A stretch of DNA of 64,000 nt from Opitutia bacterium (lineage in GTDB: Bacteria > Verrucomicrobiota > Verrucomicrobiia > Opitutales > Opitutaceae): the NCBI GenBank assembly GCA_947474365.1, contig CANJIU010000020.1, forward strand, positions 48,722 through 112,721, in the 5' to 3' direction. Position numbers and translations under genes: made by a program. Below, piece by piece: positions 28,610 to 38,681 of this stretch. The notes beneath the pieces were generated by a model. It was not told the DNA's origin. It saw nothing but the letters and a program-made list of their open reading frames with translations, and searched no databases. Position 1 is the stretch's first letter. Every line of letters starts with the position of its first letter.

Positions 28610-29620
28610 TCACCCCACGTTCCCCACCAGCGTGAATTCCTCGCGATCGTGATAGAGATGCCGGATGCGCGTGCCCGGTGCGTGCAGCGTGAGCGGCGAA
28701 TCCGCGGCACGGAGTTCGCGGAGCAGCGCCACCGCGTCGACGCGACCGAATTTCAGGTTCACGACAAAATGGCGACACCAGCCGCGCGCCAGCCAGGGGG
28801 CGACGAGGTGTTGCAGCACATGATGCGGTTCCTCGACCAGATCGCAGAACAGCCAGGCAAACGACTCGCCTGCTCGCGGAGAAAACCGAAAGGCGTCCTC
28901 GCGCAGATGCTCGATTTGCGGGTGATCGAGCGCTCCGCCCTTGAGCGGGCCGTTGTCGATCGCGACCACGCGCGCCCCTCGCTTTGCGGCGCTGTAGCTC
29001 CAGCCGCCGGGCGCCGCGCCGAGGTCGCACACCGTTTCGCCCGGCTGCGGCTCGCGGGCGAGGATGATGCACGCCTCTTCGATTTTCAGATACGAGCGCG
29101 AAGGAGCGAGGTCGTCATCCGCCATGCGCTGCTGGCCGTTCACCCAGGCGTCGCGCGTCACGAAGATCCGCCCGAAGTCCGCGAAGAAAACGAACAGCCC
29201 GCGTGCCGGACCGACGCCCCGGGGGAGATTGGGGGTCGCGAGCTTGGCCACACGCGAAAGTTTTTTCTTCAACTGCTCGCCGAACGCGCCCTCGACGCCA
29301 CCGATTCGGCGGCCGAGCCCAACGGTTTCCTGCGGCCCGAGCCACACGCTGGGCCACGCCGCCTCGATTCGCTCGCCGCGCAGGCTGCCGAGAAAAAATT
29401 CCGCCACGCGCGCGGCGAGTGCGTTGACGGAGTCGCCGCGCAATTCGATCGGCTGGAGCAGGCAAAGGTGGGCGAAGGCGAGCGAGGCCGTGTCGAGCGG
29501 AGTCGTGGCCGCGGCGAGCCGGACCCAGCCCGGACCGCTCTCGGCGACCGTGGCGCCGTGCAGCTCCGTCAGCTCGCGGGCGAGCAGCGCTTCAAATCCG
29601 GCCTGGCAGGTGACAAGCAT
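28610..29620 (-). CDS. RlmM-type 23S rRNA ribose methyltransferase
   Basis: About 336 aa from the ATG at 29620 (the frame runs to 29923 with Arg-rich non-coding residues). The N-terminus MLVTCQAGFEALLARELTEL is a THUMP-like start; the Rossmann-fold part has the SAM motif CDLGAAPGGWSYSAAKRGA, VVAIDNGPL, HLREDAFRF, a W-L-F-C-D-L-V-E-E-P block and GWCRHFVVNLKFGR. These align well with E. coli RlmM, which methylates the 2'-O of C2498 in 23S rRNA. Target specificity is assumed from family. The gene lies divergent from the membrane-TPR gene, with 86 bases between starts. Confidence 0.82.
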   Translation of the reverse strand: MLVTCQAGFEALLARELTELHGATVAESGPGWVRLAAATTPLDTASLAFAHLCLLQPIELRGDSVNALAARVAEFFLGSLRGERIEAAWPSVWLGPQETVGLGRRIGGVEGAFGEQLKKKLSRVAKLATPNLPRGVGPARGLFVFFADFGRIFVTRDAWVNGQQRMADDDLAPSRSYLKIEEACIILAREPQPGETVCDLGAAPGGWSYSAAKRGARVVAIDNGPLKGGALDHPQIEHLREDAFRFSPRAGESFAWLFCDLVEEPHHVLQHLVAPWLARGWCRHFVVNLKFGRVDAVALLRELRAADSPLTLHAPGTRIRHLYHDREEFTLVGNVG

Positions 29621-29706
29621 CGTCCGCGACGCTGCCGGGGCCCGGTCTGGCGGCGACAAAAAACGCGCGACGCCGCGATCCTTTTGCCCCAACGTCCGCA
29701 CACCCG

Positions 29707-31662
29707 ATGAGTCCCTCCGCCCCGACCCTGCCGTCGTCCCGTCCCGTTGCGGTGGTCGCCGGCGTGATCGTGCTCGCGGTGCTTGCCGTCTATTGGAACG
29801 GCCTCGATGGACCGTTCGTTTTCGACGACGTGCCCGCCATCGTGGAAAATCCGACGATCCGCCGTGTCGCCGATGCGCTCCACCCGCCGTCGGACCGTGG
29901 TCTGCCGGTGACCGGGCGTCCAATCGTGAACCTCTCGCTCGCGCTCAATTACGCGGCCGGCGGACTCGCCCCACGCGGTTATCACATGATGAACGTCGCG
30001 CTCCACGCGCTGACGGCCCTCCTCCTCTTCGGCGTCGTGCGCCGGACGCTCCTCCTTCCCTCCTGGAACCACCGCTTCACCGGCTTCGCGACCTGGGCCG
30101 CCGGCACGGTGGCGCTGCTGTGGGCGGTGCATCCGCTGCAAACCGCCGCCGTCAGCTACGTCGTCCAGCGCGCCGAAATCCTCGTCTCGCTCTATTACCT
30201 GCTGACGCTCTACGCGTTCGCACGCAGCACGGCTTGTCATCCATTAGATGACAAAGGCCCGACGGGGTGGCGCGCTCTCGCCGGTTGGGGGAGCGTGGCG
30301 GTGGCCGCGGCGGCGGCGGGAATGGCGACGAAGGAGGTCATGGTGTCCGCACCGGTAATGGTGCTGTTATATGATCGGACTTTTGTCGCGGGGAGTTTTC
30401 GGGAGGCGTGGCGGCGGCGGTGGCTGCTGCATGGCGCGTTGGGCGCGACGTGGGTGATGCTCGCCGCGCTGATGCTCGGCACGGGCGGACGCGCGGGCAC
30501 CGCCGGGTTTGGGCTCGGCATCAGCTCGTGGGCGTACGCGTTGAAACAATGCGACGCGCTCACGCATTATCTGCGGCTCGCTTTCTGGCCTGATGCGTTG
30601 GTTTTCGATTATGGCGGCATGGTGTTGGTGCAGAACGTCGCCGAGGTTTTCCCTCAGGCGATGCTGCTCTTTGCGCTGCTCGCCGCGACCGCGGTCGCAC
30701 TCTGGCGCTGGCCGCGGGCGGGTTTTGTCGGCGCCGTCTTCTTTGCCGTGCTCGCGCCCACGTCCAGTTTCGTGCCGCTCGCCGACACGATGTTCGAACA
30801 CCGGATGTACCTGCCGCTCGCCACGATCTTGGTCGGAATCGTGTTGGCGATTTCGGCCGCCGCTCAGCCTCGTGCGATCGTGTTCCTGGCCTGGCTCGCG
30901 CTCCCGCTTGGCTGGCTGACGGTTGAGCGCAACCAGGCCTATCGCAGCGAGGTCGCGCTTTGGCGTGATACCGCCGCCAAGCGTCCGGAAAACGTGCGCG
31001 CGCACTATACGCTCGGCAGTGTGCTCGCCGCCCAGGGCCGCTGGGCCGATGCCATCGCCGAATACGAACGGGCGCTCCGTCTGCGCCCCGATTCGCCCGA
31101 GGCCAACAACAACCTCGGCAACGCCCTCGTGCAGACCGGTCGCGCCGCCGAGGCTGTGCCGCGTTACGAGGCGGCCCTGCGCAGCGCACCGTCCGCCGAC
31201 GCGCACAACAATCTCGCCAACGCCCTCCAGCGTCTCGGCCGCCTGCCCGAGGCTCGCGCCCACTATCTGGCCGCGTTGAAACTGCGCCCGACTCTCGCCG
31301 ACGCCCACAACAACCTCGGCAACGTCCTCGCCCAGTCGGGGGAATTCCCCGCGGCGATCGAGCATTACGAGGCTGCTCTGCACGCCCGTCCCGATCTCGC
31401 GGATGCCCACGCCAACCTCGGCAACGTGCTCGCGCAATCCGGCAACGTCGGGGCGGCGCTGGCGCACTATGAGACCGCGTTGCGGTTGCGTCCGGACTTT
31501 CTGGATGCGCGCTTCAATCTCGCCACGGCGTTGACCGAGCTGCGCCGGCCGACGGAGGCGATTGCCCATTACGAAGAGGTGCTGCGGCGGCGGGCGGACT
31601 ATCCAGGCGCGCGCGAGCAGCTCGCGCGGGCGCAGGTAATGCGCGACGTGTTGGGAAAGTGA
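29707..31662 (+). CDS. Membrane protein with C-terminal TPR array, second paralogue
   Basis: 651 aa. The N-terminal region has multiple hydrophobic segments with the early loop GPFVFDDVPAIVENPTIRRV, equivalent to the acidic loop in the paralogue at 12423-14762. The C-terminal quarter has about seven TPR units with the consensus ANNNLGNALVQTGRAAEA. It is shorter than the paralogue, with fewer TPRs. A GT-C-like glycosyl transfer or complex-assembly role is possible by analogy with TMTC proteins. The convergent neighbour is a family 2 glycosyltransferase, which could make a lipid-linked sugar donor for such an enzyme (inference). Confidence 0.8.
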   Translation: MSPSAPTLPSSRPVAVVAGVIVLAVLAVYWNGLDGPFVFDDVPAIVENPTIRRVADALHPPSDRGLPVTGRPIVNLSLALNYAAGGLAPRGYHMMNVALHALTALLLFGVVRRTLLLPSWNHRFTGFATWAAGTVALLWAVHPLQTAAVSYVVQRAEILVSLYYLLTLYAFARSTACHPLDDKGPTGWRALAGWGSVAVAAAAAGMATKEVMVSAPVMVLLYDRTFVAGSFREAWRRRWLLHGALGATWVMLAALMLGTGGRAGTAGFGLGISSWAYALKQCDALTHYLRLAFWPDALVFDYGGMVLVQNVAEVFPQAMLLFALLAATAVALWRWPRAGFVGAVFFAVLAPTSSFVPLADTMFEHRMYLPLATILVGIVLAISAAAQPRAIVFLAWLALPLGWLTVERNQAYRSEVALWRDTAAKRPENVRAHYTLGSVLAAQGRWADAIAEYERALRLRPDSPEANNNLGNALVQTGRAAEAVPRYEAALRSAPSADAHNNLANALQRLGRLPEARAHYLAALKLRPTLADAHNNLGNVLAQSGEFPAAIEHYEAALHARPDLADAHANLGNVLAQSGNVGAALAHYETALRLRPDFLDARFNLATALTELRRPTEAIAHYEEVLRRRADYPGAREQLARAQVMRDVLGK

Positions 31663-31687
31663 CGGCGGCTGCGGTGCGTGGGCGCGA

Positions 31688-32428
<741 letters not shown>

Positions 32429-32471
32429 GGGAGCGCAGGCGCGTCGGGGTGAAGGGAGGACTGCGCCGCGT

Positions 32472-35400
32472 TCAGAATGAGGCGCGTACGCCGGCCGTCC
32501 AAATCGCGCCGGTCTTCACCCAGCGGGTGCGCAGGTCGGAGGCGCCGCGATACTCGTCGCCCGATTGCGCGCCGTTCAGGAGATTGCGCGCGGTGAGGTA
32601 GAGCGTCGTGTTGCGGCGGAAATTCCAGCCGAAGTCGATCGTGTGGGTGAAGCTCTCCTTGACGAACTTCGGGAACCCGTTGCTTGAGGCGAGCGTCTCG
32701 ACCCGGTAGCCCGGCCGCCAGTTCGTGTTCCACGTCAGCCGCAGGTCGCGGTACGGGATGAAGAGCGACGCGTTGGCGATGTTGGTCGGCCGGAAGTAAT
32801 TGTCGTAAACATCGTACCAGACGTGCGTGTAATTCGTGTTGAGGCGCAGGCCGCTGAGCGGGCCAGGGAGGAAATCGAGCTGCCGCAGGAAGGCGAACTC
32901 GACCGAGCGCATGTGCCCCTTGGCGACGTTGTCGACCGAGTTGATTTCCCACGGCTCATTCGGCGAGACGCTCGTCGGCAGCGGGGCGCCGTTCCATGAG
33001 CCGCCCACCGGAATCGTGAAGACGCGGGTGCGGATCATGTTGGTGAAATCGCGCCGGTAGGCCGCGACACTGAACTGGCCGATGCCGCGCATGTAATACT
33101 CACCCGTGACGTTGAGGGTGTCGGACAGCTCGGGTTTGAGCAGCGTGTTGCCGGCGTTGGCGCGGTTGGGGGCGGGGTCGTTCGGGTCGTCGTTCGTGAT
33201 CACGAGGCCGCCGATCAGCCGGTTCATGTCCGGGCGGGAGATCGACTGGTTGTACGACGCCTTGAGCACGAGTGCATCGGTGAAGCGGTAGGAGGTGTGC
33301 AGGTAGCGCAGCCAGGTGTTGTAATCCTGCTTCGCGGCGGAACGGCCCGAGCCGTAGCGCGTGTTGATGTACGGGAGGCCCGCGGTGTCCACCGCCCCGG
33401 TCGTGGTTCCGGTGAGCCGGCGGCGGGTTTCGCGATCACCGAGATCGCTCGGCCCGAGGGCCATGCCGCGGGTCTGCTCGTAGCGAAATCCGGGGGCGAG
33501 CGTGAGCTTGCCGAACTTGAAGATCGTTTGGTCGTAGAGCGCGTTGACCTGCTCCTTCACGTCGCGGGCGTTCTGCAGCTTGTCCTGCAGGGTCTGTGCG
33601 GCGGTGGGCGCGGTCCAGAAGGAGGGATTCGCCTGGTAGTCCTTGTAGAGCGCCCAGCGATCGACGTTGGGCAGGCCGTCGACATTGCCGCCATAGCCGA
33701 AGTTCATCCGGTACGTCGGCTCGGCCCAGCGCGCGAGGTTCTCGTCGGCCGAGGCCGCGACGCCGTCGCTGCCGAGCCGCGTAAACGTGCGGTTGCTGAG
33801 CGGACGGTCGACGTTGTTGACCCATTGGTTGATGTGCAGGCCAAACTTGAAGAGCACCGGCATGGCGGGCGTGACGAGGGTGTACTGCATGTCGTCCTTG
33901 AAGAGCCAGCGTTGGTCCTCGCCCTGGCGGTCGTTGGTCGTGGCGCTGAAACCGTTCGGGTAGTTGGCGAGGTTGCGGTAATCGGGACCCGAGGTCTGGG
34001 TGAACGAGATCGCTGGATCGGCCGGGCCGTTGCGGTTGAAGCGCAGACCGAGTCCGCCGAGCGCGCTGGGATTGATCGACCAGAAGAATCCGAACTGGCG
34101 GTCCTTGTACCAGGTTTGGGAGCGCGACACGCTGCCGCCGATGTCGGCCCGGAACGAGCCGTTCTTGTAATGCACGTCGGTGGCGTAGTTTCCCGTGGAG
34201 CCGTATTTGTTTGTGCCGCCGCCGCCCTGGTTGATCTGCACGGTGCCGACGGTGGCGGTCTGGCTGCTGAGGGAATACTCGACGCCGGCCACCGTCGGAC
34301 CACCCGGGCCGTTGGCCGTCGTGGTGAAATTGTAGTTCAGATCGCGGCTGAAGAACTTGGCGTGATAGCTGTTGTATTCAGCGCGGGCAGACACCCAGAG
34401 GTTGGGGTTGATTTTGTAGTCGACGCGGACGTTGGCGTTGTAGCGCACGGTCGGCTTGGGCGAATCGCGGAAGCTCACCGAGGTGAGGCGCGGGATCTCG
34501 GTGGCGTTGTTGGTCAGGTTGGTGTCGAACGCGTAGGTGATCGTCTGCGCCTTCTGCTCCGCAAACGTGTACGAGTAATTGTATCCCGCCCGGACGCCGA
34601 GGCGCTTGCCGAGGAACACGTCGGAATATTCGATGCCGAAGTTCGGCTGCAGCCGGTAGTGATCGCTGTCGTCCCATCCGGCGTGCTTCTTGAACGGATT
34701 TCCGCTCATCGAATTGTACGCGACGCCGCCGTTGACGGTGATGAGCCGGCCCGAGCGGTCGAAGGCCCCCTTGCTGCGCAGATTGACGATGCCCGCCATC
34801 GCCGTACCGGGATTCTCCGGCTGCGGGGTGCGGCTGAGTTCGACCGTCTCGATGCTGTTGATCGAAATCTGCTCAAACTCAAATCCACGCGTCGCGCCCG
34901 TGCCGCTGGCGGCGGCGAGACCGGAGCTCGCGATCGGCGATCCATCGATCGTCACCGCGGTGTATTTGCTGTCGAGACCGCCGAGGCTCACGGAGCGCGC
35001 GTCCGCCTCGGTGTAGTCGATCATCACGCCCGGCATGTATTTCAGAAACTCGCCGACGTTGCCCTCGGAGATGGAGCCGAACGTGTCCGTCGCGATCACG
35101 CGCTTGGCCTCGATCGAGTTGCGCTGTTCCATGATGGCCTTGGCGTTGCCCTCGCGCTCGGACGCGACGATGAACTGGCTCAGCTGCACGATGCCCTTGT
35201 CGGCATAAGCGGCGCTCGTGAGACTGACGTCGAGCGTGGCGGTCTGGCCGGCCGCGACGGTTGCGGACTCTTCCCGCGCATCGAGGCCGAGATAGGTGAA
35301 ACGCACGCGCTGCGTTCCGCTGGGAACGCCGGTCAGCGTGTAGCTGCCGCCCGACTCGGCGTTCGCCGAAAGCTCGGTGCCGACAACCGTGACCACGGCG

Positions 35401-35564
35401 TTGCGCAGATATTCGCCGGTGCCTTGGTTGAGCACACGACCGGTGATGCTGCCGGTCGCGGCTTGCGCCAGCGCCAGTGACGGAACCAGGAAGCCGGCGA
35501 GCAGCAGGGCCAGTCCGCAGAATGCGGCGGCGGGAAATTTCAGGCGGGAGGTTTGGGTCGTCAT
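32472..35564 (-). CDS. TonB-dependent receptor, third copy
   Basis: About 1,030 aa from ATG 35564, giving a good signal peptide (ALLLAGFLVPSLALAQ). A regulatory-like sandwich (GSITGRVLNQGTGEYLRNAV) is followed by IVQLSQFIVASEREGNAKAI, a plug (LKYMPGVMIDYTEADARSVS) and a long barrel that ends in IWTAGVRASF with the expected terminal Phe. Compared with the tandem pair at 14.9-21.5 kb it keeps the SEREGNAKAI signature but diverges elsewhere, so its ligand probably differs. It is monocistronic or heads a short run with the GT2 gene downstream (43-base gap). Confidence 0.9.
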   Translation of the reverse strand: MTTQTSRLKFPAAAFCGLALLLAGFLVPSLALAQAATGSITGRVLNQGTGEYLRNAVVTVVGTELSANAESGGSYTLTGVPSGTQRVRFTYLGLDAREESATVAAGQTATLDVSLTSAAYADKGIVQLSQFIVASEREGNAKAIMEQRNSIEAKRVIATDTFGSISEGNVGEFLKYMPGVMIDYTEADARSVSLGGLDSKYTAVTIDGSPIASSGLAAASGTGATRGFEFEQISINSIETVELSRTPQPENPGTAMAGIVNLRSKGAFDRSGRLITVNGGVAYNSMSGNPFKKHAGWDDSDHYRLQPNFGIEYSDVFLGKRLGVRAGYNYSYTFAEQKAQTITYAFDTNLTNNATEIPRLTSVSFRDSPKPTVRYNANVRVDYKINPNLWVSARAEYNSYHAKFFSRDLNYNFTTTANGPGGPTVAGVEYSLSSQTATVGTVQINQGGGGTNKYGSTGNYATDVHYKNGSFRADIGGSVSRSQTWYKDRQFGFFWSINPSALGGLGLRFNRNGPADPAISFTQTSGPDYRNLANYPNGFSATTNDRQGEDQRWLFKDDMQYTLVTPAMPVLFKFGLHINQWVNNVDRPLSNRTFTRLGSDGVAASADENLARWAEPTYRMNFGYGGNVDGLPNVDRWALYKDYQANPSFWTAPTAAQTLQDKLQNARDVKEQVNALYDQTIFKFGKLTLAPGFRYEQTRGMALGPSDLGDRETRRRLTGTTTGAVDTAGLPYINTRYGSGRSAAKQDYNTWLRYLHTSYRFTDALVLKASYNQSISRPDMNRLIGGLVITNDDPNDPAPNRANAGNTLLKPELSDTLNVTGEYYMRGIGQFSVAAYRRDFTNMIRTRVFTIPVGGSWNGAPLPTSVSPNEPWEINSVDNVAKGHMRSVEFAFLRQLDFLPGPLSGLRLNTNYTHVWYDVYDNYFRPTNIANASLFIPYRDLRLTWNTNWRPGYRVETLASSNGFPKFVKESFTHTIDFGWNFRRNTTLYLTARNLLNGAQSGDEYRGASDLRTRWVKTGAIWTAGVRASF

Positions 35565-35755
35565 AGTCAGAACAAAGGGGCCGGGTCGCCGGCGCGCGGG
35601 TTGGGCCGGAATTAGGCACGTTGGCATCGACGCCTTCGGCTTGGCGACGGTCGCCCTGCCTGACAGTCCGGTGACGACGCGGATTTGTCGGCGCATCCCT
35701 GTTCCTTGGGACGCTTCGTCGCGTCGGCCCTCCCAGGGAAGGGAAATCCTTCCGC

Positions 35756-36541
35756 CTACAGCCGGTGCAGATGAAATCCGCCGTCGACGTCGAACACCGC
35801 GCCGGTCGAGAACGGAAAACGATCCTCAGCGATGGCGCGCACGGCGCGGCCGATATCATCCGGCCGGCCCCAGCGGCGGATCGGCGTGATGCCGCGCTCG
35901 TCGGTGATGATCAGCTTGTCGTATTTTTCCTTCACGCCGCCGGTCATGTCGGTGGCGATCACGCCCGGGCGGATCTCGTAGACGTTGATGCTGTCGTTCG
36001 CGAGGCGATCGGCGAAGAGCTTCGTCATCATCGCGAGCCCCGCCTTCACCATGCAGTAGTCGCCGCGGTTGATCGATGCGGCGTAGACGGAGATGGAGGT
36101 GATGTTCACGATCCGGCCGCGGAAACCCTCGGCGTCGCGTTCCTGCTGCAGCATCTGTTTCGCCGCCAGTTGCGACAGGAAATACGGGCCCTTGAGGTTG
36201 ATGGCAAAGAGCCGGTCGAGGCTTTCCTCGCCGGCGTCGAGCAAATCGGCGCGGACCTTGGGGGCGACCCCTGCGTTGTTCACGAGCAGATCGAGGCGGC
36301 CGAAGCGCGCGACGGTTTCCGCCATGAGTCGGACGCGGTCAGCCGCGACGGCGACGTCGCCCTGGATGATGAAGCCTTCACCCCCGGCGGCCTGCACGAG
36401 GGCGAGGGCCTCGGCGGCGGCTTCGGCGTTGCCCGCGTAGTTGATCGCCACGCGGCAGCCCGCGCGGGCGAGTTCGATCGCGATGCCGCGGCCGATGCCG
36501 CGGGATGCGCCGGTGATGAGGGCGGATTTGGAGGAGGACAT
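35756..36541 (-). CDS. Short-chain dehydrogenase/reductase (3-ketoacyl-ACP-reductase-like)
   Basis: 261 aa from ATG 36541. Classical SDR features are present: cofactor loop TGASRGIG (10-17), NNAG near 88-91, catalytic Ser149, Tyr162 and Lys166 (YCMVK) and the [11 protein letters not shown] segment after the active site. It is often annotated FabG-like, but proteins of this type beside sugar isomerases and enolase-superfamily genes commonly oxidise sugars or polyols; the substrate is open. The upstream extension to 36697 overlaps the BON-domain gene region and is not used. Its start is about 220 bases from the divergent lipoprotein gene. Confidence 0.87.
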   Translation of the reverse strand: MSSSKSALITGASRGIGRGIAIELARAGCRVAINYAGNAEAAAEALALVQAAGGEGFIIQGDVAVAADRVRLMAETVARFGRLDLLVNNAGVAPKVRADLLDAGEESLDRLFAINLKGPYFLSQLAAKQMLQQERDAEGFRGRIVNITSISVYAASINRGDYCMVKAGLAMMTKLFADRLANDSINVYEIRPGVIATDMTGGVKEKYDKLIITDERGITPIRRWGRPDDIGRAVRAIAEDRFPFSTGAVFDVDGGFHLHRL

Positions 36542-36759
36542 GCCGCGGCCAGCAATAGTGGGAGGCGACACGCGGGCAAGCGCGTTGGCGGCGAATCCAA
36601 CGGGACGGCGCATCCCGGGTTGCCGGTTCAATGGCGCCGGCGTCGCCTCGACGACGACGGGCTGACGTGCACGGAACGGGGCCCTGAAATCACGCAATGT
36701 CTATGCCGACCGAACCGGCAGCCAATATCGCGGTCCGTGTCTGTCACACCCATATGTTC

Positions 36760-37263
36760 ATGAAAAAATTCCGCGTCGTTCTTCCTTGGTTCATCCTCGC
36801 CGTTGTCGGCTGTGAAAAGAAATCCCAACTGCCCATCGCTGAGCCGACCTTGGCGCAAAAAACCGAGACGGCGGTCAAAAATGCCGCGGAAAAAACCAAG
36901 GATGCCGCGATCGACGTCAAAGACGCCGTCGCCGATAAATTGGCCGACTGGAAACTCACACCGGCTGACATCAAAGCGGACCTCGAAAAGGGCGGCCGCG
37001 TCATCCGGACCAAGGCCGCCGGCGTCGGCGAGCGCACTGGTGCGATCTACGACAACGCGAAGGTCGTCACCGTGATCAACGCCAAGCTCGTGGGTGACTA
37101 CAAACTGTCCGCGATCAAGATCAACGTCGACGCCGACCAGGGCGTTGTGACCCTGAAGGGCACGGTGAAGTCCGTTGACCTCATCGGCCGGGCGATCGCC
37201 CTGGCTCTCGACACCGATGATGTCGTGAAGGTCGTCTCCCAACTGACCGTTGAGATGCCGTAA
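36760..37263 (+). CDS. BON-domain lipoprotein
   Basis: About 167 aa from the ATG at 36760, giving MKKFRVVLPWFILAVVGCEKK with a lipobox-like VVGC, so lipid modification at the Cys is expected. A helical, Lys/Ala/Glu-rich segment follows, then a BON domain at the C-terminus (VVTVINAKLVGDYKLSAIKI ... GVVTLKGTVKSVDLIGRAI). BON domains bind phospholipid and support envelope integrity, as in OsmY. A second ATG at 36754 is equally close. The gene is followed by a long inverted repeat (37278-37409) separating it from a convergent gene. Confidence 0.85.
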   Translation: MKKFRVVLPWFILAVVGCEKKSQLPIAEPTLAQKTETAVKNAAEKTKDAAIDVKDAVADKLADWKLTPADIKADLEKGGRVIRTKAAGVGERTGAIYDNAKVVTVINAKLVGDYKLSAIKINVDADQGVVTLKGTVKSVDLIGRAIALALDTDDVVKVVSQLTVEMP

Positions 37264-37277
37264 CGAAACCAAACGGG

Positions 37278-37409
37278 CTGAGAGGGCGTCGAAAAAGGCT
37301 TCCGGAAGGTAGGGACGCACCTCCGGGGCGTCCGGTTTTCGTTCCGAGATTCCCACCGATCTTGCGGACGTCTCGGAGAACCGTCCCGCCTTTTTTGACG
37401 CCCTCTGAG
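37278..37409. repeat. 132-bp inverted-repeat element between convergent genes
   Basis: Two 22-base arms, 37278-37299 and 37388-37409, are reverse complements apart from a few mismatches (left GAGGGCGTCGAAAAAGGC, right GCCTTTTTTGACGCCCTC). Smaller inverted sites nest inside (GGTAGGGACG near 37309 against CCGTCCCGCC at 37381). The arms carry an A-run and a T-run, so the RNA from either strand would fold into a stem bounded by U-rich tracts, and the element may terminate both the BON gene and the epimerase gene. The layout also fits a small non-autonomous (MITE-like) element. Confidence 0.65.
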
Positions 37410-37523
37410 CCGCGAGCAGGCAGTCAAGAGCTCAGAGCGAAGAGCTGAGAGCCCAAATTTCAGAGCCGAGGCGCGCCCTCACGTCTGGATGTGAAATTCG
37501 TGTTTTGGCCAGTCGCGCAACTT

Positions 37524-38624
37524 TCAACGGGACGGTTTCGGCGTCACGCCATGGCCGGCGGCGATGTGGGCGACGGAGATCATGCCGCCGTCGAGCGCGT
37601 AGCCGCCGTCGAACGGGTTGCTCGCGAGGAACAGCGGCGTGTCGAGGTCGGCGAAGCGAAAGCCACCCAGTCCGGCGGCGAAACACGCCGATACGGTCAT
37701 CGCGAGGATCGACTCGAGGTTGCCGCCGATCATCAAGGCGAGGCCGGCTTCGTGCGCCACGGCGGCGATGTCGAGCGCTTCGGCGATTCCGGCCTTCATG
37801 AGCTTGATATTGATCACCTGCGCGGATTTCGCCGCCACGACCCGCCGGGCATCGTCGGCGCTGGTTACGGTCTCGTCGGCCGCCACGAGCCACCCGCTCT
37901 CGGCGGCGAGCGCGAGCGCGCCGTCGAGGTCATCCTTGGCGAGCCATTGCTCGAGCAGGGCGGGCGCGATGCCGCGAGCCTTGAGCCCGCAGATGAGTTC
38001 GGTTGCGGCCACGCGGGAAACGCCGGCATTGCCGTCGAGGATCAGCGGCGCGTCGGGCGCGACCTCGTGGATGGCGAAAATCCGGGCGAGGTCGTGCGCG
38101 GGACCCAGTTTTCCGCCGACCTTCACCTTGATCATCCGGATGCCGCGCGCCCGGATGGCCCGGGCCGCGTCCGCGGCTTCGGCGGGGGAGCCGGTGGTCA
38201 CCGTCATGTCAGTCTCGAGGCGCGTGCCGGCGGCACCGAAGAATTTCCAGAGCGGCACTCCCGCGCGCCGGGTCAGGGCGTCGAGCAATGCCATCTCAAA
38301 GGCGCACTGGGCCGAGCCGCAATTCGCGCCGCCGCGCAGGCGAAATTCCGCCGCGAGCTCGCGCCAGCCGGCGAGGCTCGTCTCGTGCCCGACGAGCGAT
38401 CCGCCCGCGGGGCGCAGTGTCGCAAGTGCATCGGCCTGCGTTTCGCCGTTGTAGGGCGGGAGCGGCGCCGCTTCGCCGTATCCGACGCTGCCGTCGGCCA
38501 GTTCGAGCCGCACGAGCACGTTGTTCGCCATCGCCTGCGCGCCCCCGGAAATCCCGAACGGTTCGAAGAGCGGAATGTCGAGTGGAACGACGTCGAGGGA
38601 GCGGATGCGCGCGGAGGAATTCAC
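37524..38624 (-). CDS. Enolase-superfamily enzyme, dipeptide epimerase/MLE subgroup
   Basis: 366 aa. The muconate-lactonizing-enzyme subgroup is indicated by the KVK motif (K166, K168), metal ligands D197 (DGNAG), E225 (LEQW) and D250 (ADE), and K274 in VINIKLMKAG, then GGNLES and FADLDTPLFLASNPF. The C-terminal DLD/GGY pattern is that of L-Ala-D/L-Glu-type dipeptide epimerases. Expected chemistry: proton abstraction alpha to a carboxylate and epimerisation. Substrates vary within the family, and a muropeptide or other dipeptide is only the default guess. It is 57 bases downstream of the AraC gene on the same strand. Confidence 0.85.
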   Translation of the reverse strand: MNSSARIRSLDVVPLDIPLFEPFGISGGAQAMANNVLVRLELADGSVGYGEAAPLPPYNGETQADALATLRPAGGSLVGHETSLAGWRELAAEFRLRGGANCGSAQCAFEMALLDALTRRAGVPLWKFFGAAGTRLETDMTVTTGSPAEAADAARAIRARGIRMIKVKVGGKLGPAHDLARIFAIHEVAPDAPLILDGNAGVSRVAATELICGLKARGIAPALLEQWLAKDDLDGALALAAESGWLVAADETVTSADDARRVVAAKSAQVINIKLMKAGIAEALDIAAVAHEAGLALMIGGNLESILAMTVSACFAAGLGGFRFADLDTPLFLASNPFDGGYALDGGMISVAHIAAGHGVTPKPSR

Positions 38625-38681
38625 CCGGCGAGCAGAAACGGCGCCCGCGGGTGCCGCAAGACCTCCGTCGTCGGTCCCGCA

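Noticed and set aside
30230..30262. Small inverted repeat TTGTCAT ... ATGACAA inside the membrane-TPR gene
   Set aside because: Seven-base arms inside an uninterrupted coding frame; expected by chance at this scale.
33297..35480. 727-residue plus-strand frame opposite the third TonB receptor
   Set aside because: Antisense shadow with Gly/Arg/Val-rich, domain-free sequence; the receptor on the minus strand has signal peptide, plug and barrel features.
37524..38624. Fuconate dehydratase for the enolase-superfamily gene
   Set aside because: Length (366 aa) and the NIKLMK and DLDTPL motifs fit the MLE/dipeptide-epimerase subgroup rather than the longer acid-sugar dehydratases.
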